Translations under genes and position numbers: made by a program
Shown here: positions 5,573 through 7,111 of the stretch, piece by piece
Position numbering within the stretch: position 1 is the first letter of the stretch
How the letters are laid out: each line of letters opens with the position of its first letter
Notes under the pieces: generated by a model
Told to the model about the DNA's origin: nothing
What the model saw: only the letters and a program-made list of their open reading frames with translations
Databases searched by the model: none
Assembly (NCBI GenBank): GCA_012031955.1
Contig: JAAURZ010000116.1
Location: 1-7,111 of the forward strand
Reading direction: 5' to 3'
Length of the DNA stretch: 7,111 nt
Source of the DNA: Bacteroidia bacterium
GTDB lineage: Bacteria; Bacteroidota; Bacteroidia; Cytophagales; Cyclobacteriaceae

Positions 5573-7111
5573 ATGGATATTTTATTGTTACTAAAACTGC
5601 TGTGGCGGAAAATGTGGATCATCGTGTCCGTTCCAATCGTCGCCGGAATTGCCGCCTACCTTTTCACCGAGAACACGATCGACCAATTCCGATCATCGGG
5701 CCAGATTTCCACCGGGTTCACCACCATCGATCAGATTCAAATCACAGATGAACGATTTAATGCGCGCGATGCAGAAGTGAAGTTTAACAACCTCCTTGCA
5801 TCCATGAATTCCGGACTTGTAACCAATTTGCTTTCCTATCGGCTTATCCTCCATGACATCGAGTCGACGGAAACACCTTACCGGATGCCGGCGCCGGAAT
5901 TCGCGTCCACGCCGGATGAGCGCGAGCAAGTGAAGGGATTGTTTAGGAAAAAGCTTACCGAGTTTTCGCCGCTTTCAGCTTCTGATTCGAGTTTTGCGCT
6001 CATGCGGAAATTCTTAAATGGCTACGGCTACGGTTATGGCAGCGTGCGCGGTGGCCTGGCGGTTCGCCGAATTGTGAATACCGACTACGTGCAGGTTGAT
6101 TTCGTTTCCGAGAACCCGAATTTGTCAGCATTTGCCGCCAACGCTTTTTGTGAAGAGTTCATTAAGTATTACAATTCAATTAAGTCAGAGCGTAGTGGCG
6201 AGTCGGTAGACTTTCTTAAACAGTTGGCCGATCAGAAAAAAATAGAACTGGACGACAAGCTTGAACAACTGAAAATATTTAAGTCGAGCAACAGCTTCCT
6301 GAACGTACAGCAGGAGGGTGAAGCCAAGCTTACACAAATTTCTGAGCTGGAGCGCCGGCGCGACGAAAGCCGGAGCAAGCTCTATGGGTTGAATCTGACC
6401 ATACAGCGACTTGAAACTGAAATAAAGAATTACGGTAACAACAGCAGCACATCCAACAACAACAATCAGAAGATAATCGAACTGCGCAACCGCATCAACA
6501 AGCTGAATGAAAAATACATTACGGGCGGGTCGAGTGATTCGCGGCTGCTGGACTCTTTGAATAATTTGAGGGATCAGCTCCAGGTAATGATGAACGCAAT
6601 TCCCCAACAGACAACCCAACCGACGCTTTCATTGTATGATCTTCAGTCGAGGTTAAAGGATGCACAAATCAACCACGAAGTGGAGCGTACCAACCTTTCG
6701 CAACTTGAGGCGAAGCTGCGGGAATTGCAATTTAGCGTGTCGGGTTATGCATCCAAAGAAGCGCAGGTATCAGCCATTCAGCAAGAAGTAGACCTGGCCT
6801 CCAAAGAATACCTCGACGCGGTCAACAAGTACAACGAAGCCAAGAATAAAAGCCTGCTCAATAATACAATCCGACAAACGCTTACGGCCACACCGCCGGT
6901 GAGCCCGGAGTCGTCCAAGCGGTTGATCATTATTGCGCTGGCCACTTTTGCCAGCTTTGGCCTGTGTCTTTTCGTGGTTGTGGTGCTGGAGCTGATAGAT
7001 CTTACCGTGCGCACGCCCGACAAGTTCAAACGCATTGTAGGCTTGCCGCTCGCGGGCCCGGTGAATGTGATAGACACCAAGAATTTCAATATAAGATCAT
7101 TCTTCGGCCAG
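5573..7111 (+). CDS. Wzz/GumC-type polysaccharide chain-length determinant and export protein (partial, 3' end beyond window)
   Basis: Inner-membrane polysaccharide co-polymerase that controls chain length and couples to outer-membrane export. The frame is open for 513 codons to the window edge with no break. Residues 14-31 (MWIIVSVPIVAGIAAYLF) form TM1 after a basic WRK. A periplasmic Wzz domain follows, then a long helical region (about 205-430) rich in Glu, Lys, Gln and Leu with coiled-coil character, interrupted by the Asn-rich stretch NNSSTSNNNNQ (289-299). The proline segment PPVSPESSKR (441-450) directly precedes TM2 (451-475), as in the family. The cytoplasmic tail (ELIDLTVRTPDKF, then GLPLAGPVN) resembles the linker into a fused BY-kinase domain, but no Walker motif is reached before the edge, so a fusion cannot be confirmed. 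It is divergent from the carbamoyltransferase operon and probably begins another part of the same glycan locus. Confidence 0.88.
   Translation, partial: MDILLLLKLLWRKMWIIVSVPIVAGIAAYLFTENTIDQFRSSGQISTGFTTIDQIQITDERFNARDAEVKFNNLLASMNSGLVTNLLSYRLILHDIESTETPYRMPAPEFASTPDEREQVKGLFRKKLTEFSPLSASDSSFALMRKFLNGYGYGYGSVRGGLAVRRIVNTDYVQVDFVSENPNLSAFAANAFCEEFIKYYNSIKSERSGESVDFLKQLADQKKIELDDKLEQLKIFKSSNSFLNVQQEGEAKLTQISELERRRDESRSKLYGLNLTIQRLETEIKNYGNNSSTSNNNNQKIIELRNRINKLNEKYITGGSSDSRLLDSLNNLRDQLQVMMNAIPQQTTQPTLSLYDLQSRLKDAQINHEVERTNLSQLEAKLRELQFSVSGYASKEAQVSAIQQEVDLASKEYLDAVNKYNEAKNKSLLNNTIRQTLTATPPVSPESSKRLIIIALATFASFGLCLFVVVVLELIDLTVRTPDKFKRIVGLPLAGPVNVIDTKNFNIRSFFGQ

Noticed and set aside
6185..6619. 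144-codon minus-strand frame with hydrophobic stretches
   Set aside because: Antisense to the Wzz coiled coil; Leu, Phe and Val runs are the mirror of Glu, Lys and Asn codons. Not a membrane protein gene.
6778..7089. 103-codon minus-strand frame
   Set aside because: Antisense to the Wzz proline segment and TM2; Ser/Arg-rich with no support for a start or a homologous family.
1..7111. CRISPR array, tRNA or rRNA, insertion sequence, phage or toxin-antitoxin genes
   Set aside because: No regularly spaced repeats, cloverleaf-like or rRNA sequence, transposase motifs or terminal inverted repeats were seen.

Overview
The window looks like a chromosomal segment of a Bacteroidota bacterium, probably Cytophagales-like. 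This is an inference from three things: a secreted PD40/OmpA-like protein, a GumC-type Wzz, and TAnnTTTG promoter-like boxes with weak Shine-Dalgarno sites. It holds seven protein genes, no RNA genes and no mobile elements. It reads as the edge of a cell-surface polysaccharide or glycolipid locus.

Layout. Positions 29-1280 (+) encode a secreted PD40 beta-propeller protein with a degenerate OmpA-like C-terminus. It converges, with a 2-bp gap, on a tightly packed minus-strand operon read from right to left: NodU/CmcH-type O-carbamoyltransferase (3362-5236), a 49-residue DUF5989 membrane peptide (3163-3311), an SxtJ-like membrane protein (2759-3145), a UbiA-family polyprenyl-phosphate phosphoribosyltransferase-like protein (1887-2754) and a HAD-IB phosphatase (1283-1884). 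An intergenic region of about 336 bp with promoter-like boxes, a direct repeat and hairpins separates this operon from the divergent Wzz/GumC chain-length and export protein, which starts at 5573 (+) and runs off the window end.

How the genes could work together (inference). The UbiA protein resembles the enzymes that join phosphoribose from PRPP to polyprenyl phosphate. The HAD enzyme, whose start lies 2 bp after the UbiA stop, could remove the 5-phosphate to give a lipid-linked pentofuranose donor. The carbamoyltransferase with its two small membrane partners, the same trio known as sxtI/sxtK/sxtJ in saxitoxin clusters, could carbamoylate a sugar of the glycan that the Wzz machinery exports.

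A key caveat: four genes in the first 3.3 kb (PD40, HAD, UbiA, DUF5989) are each broken by single-base length changes, five in all. Every one sits in a run of identical bases and is fully repaired by one base. The carbamoyltransferase, SxtJ-like and Wzz frames are clean. The pattern fits sequencing or assembly indels better than gene decay, and any automatic annotation would fragment or miss these genes. The small DUF5989 gene is invisible without the correction.
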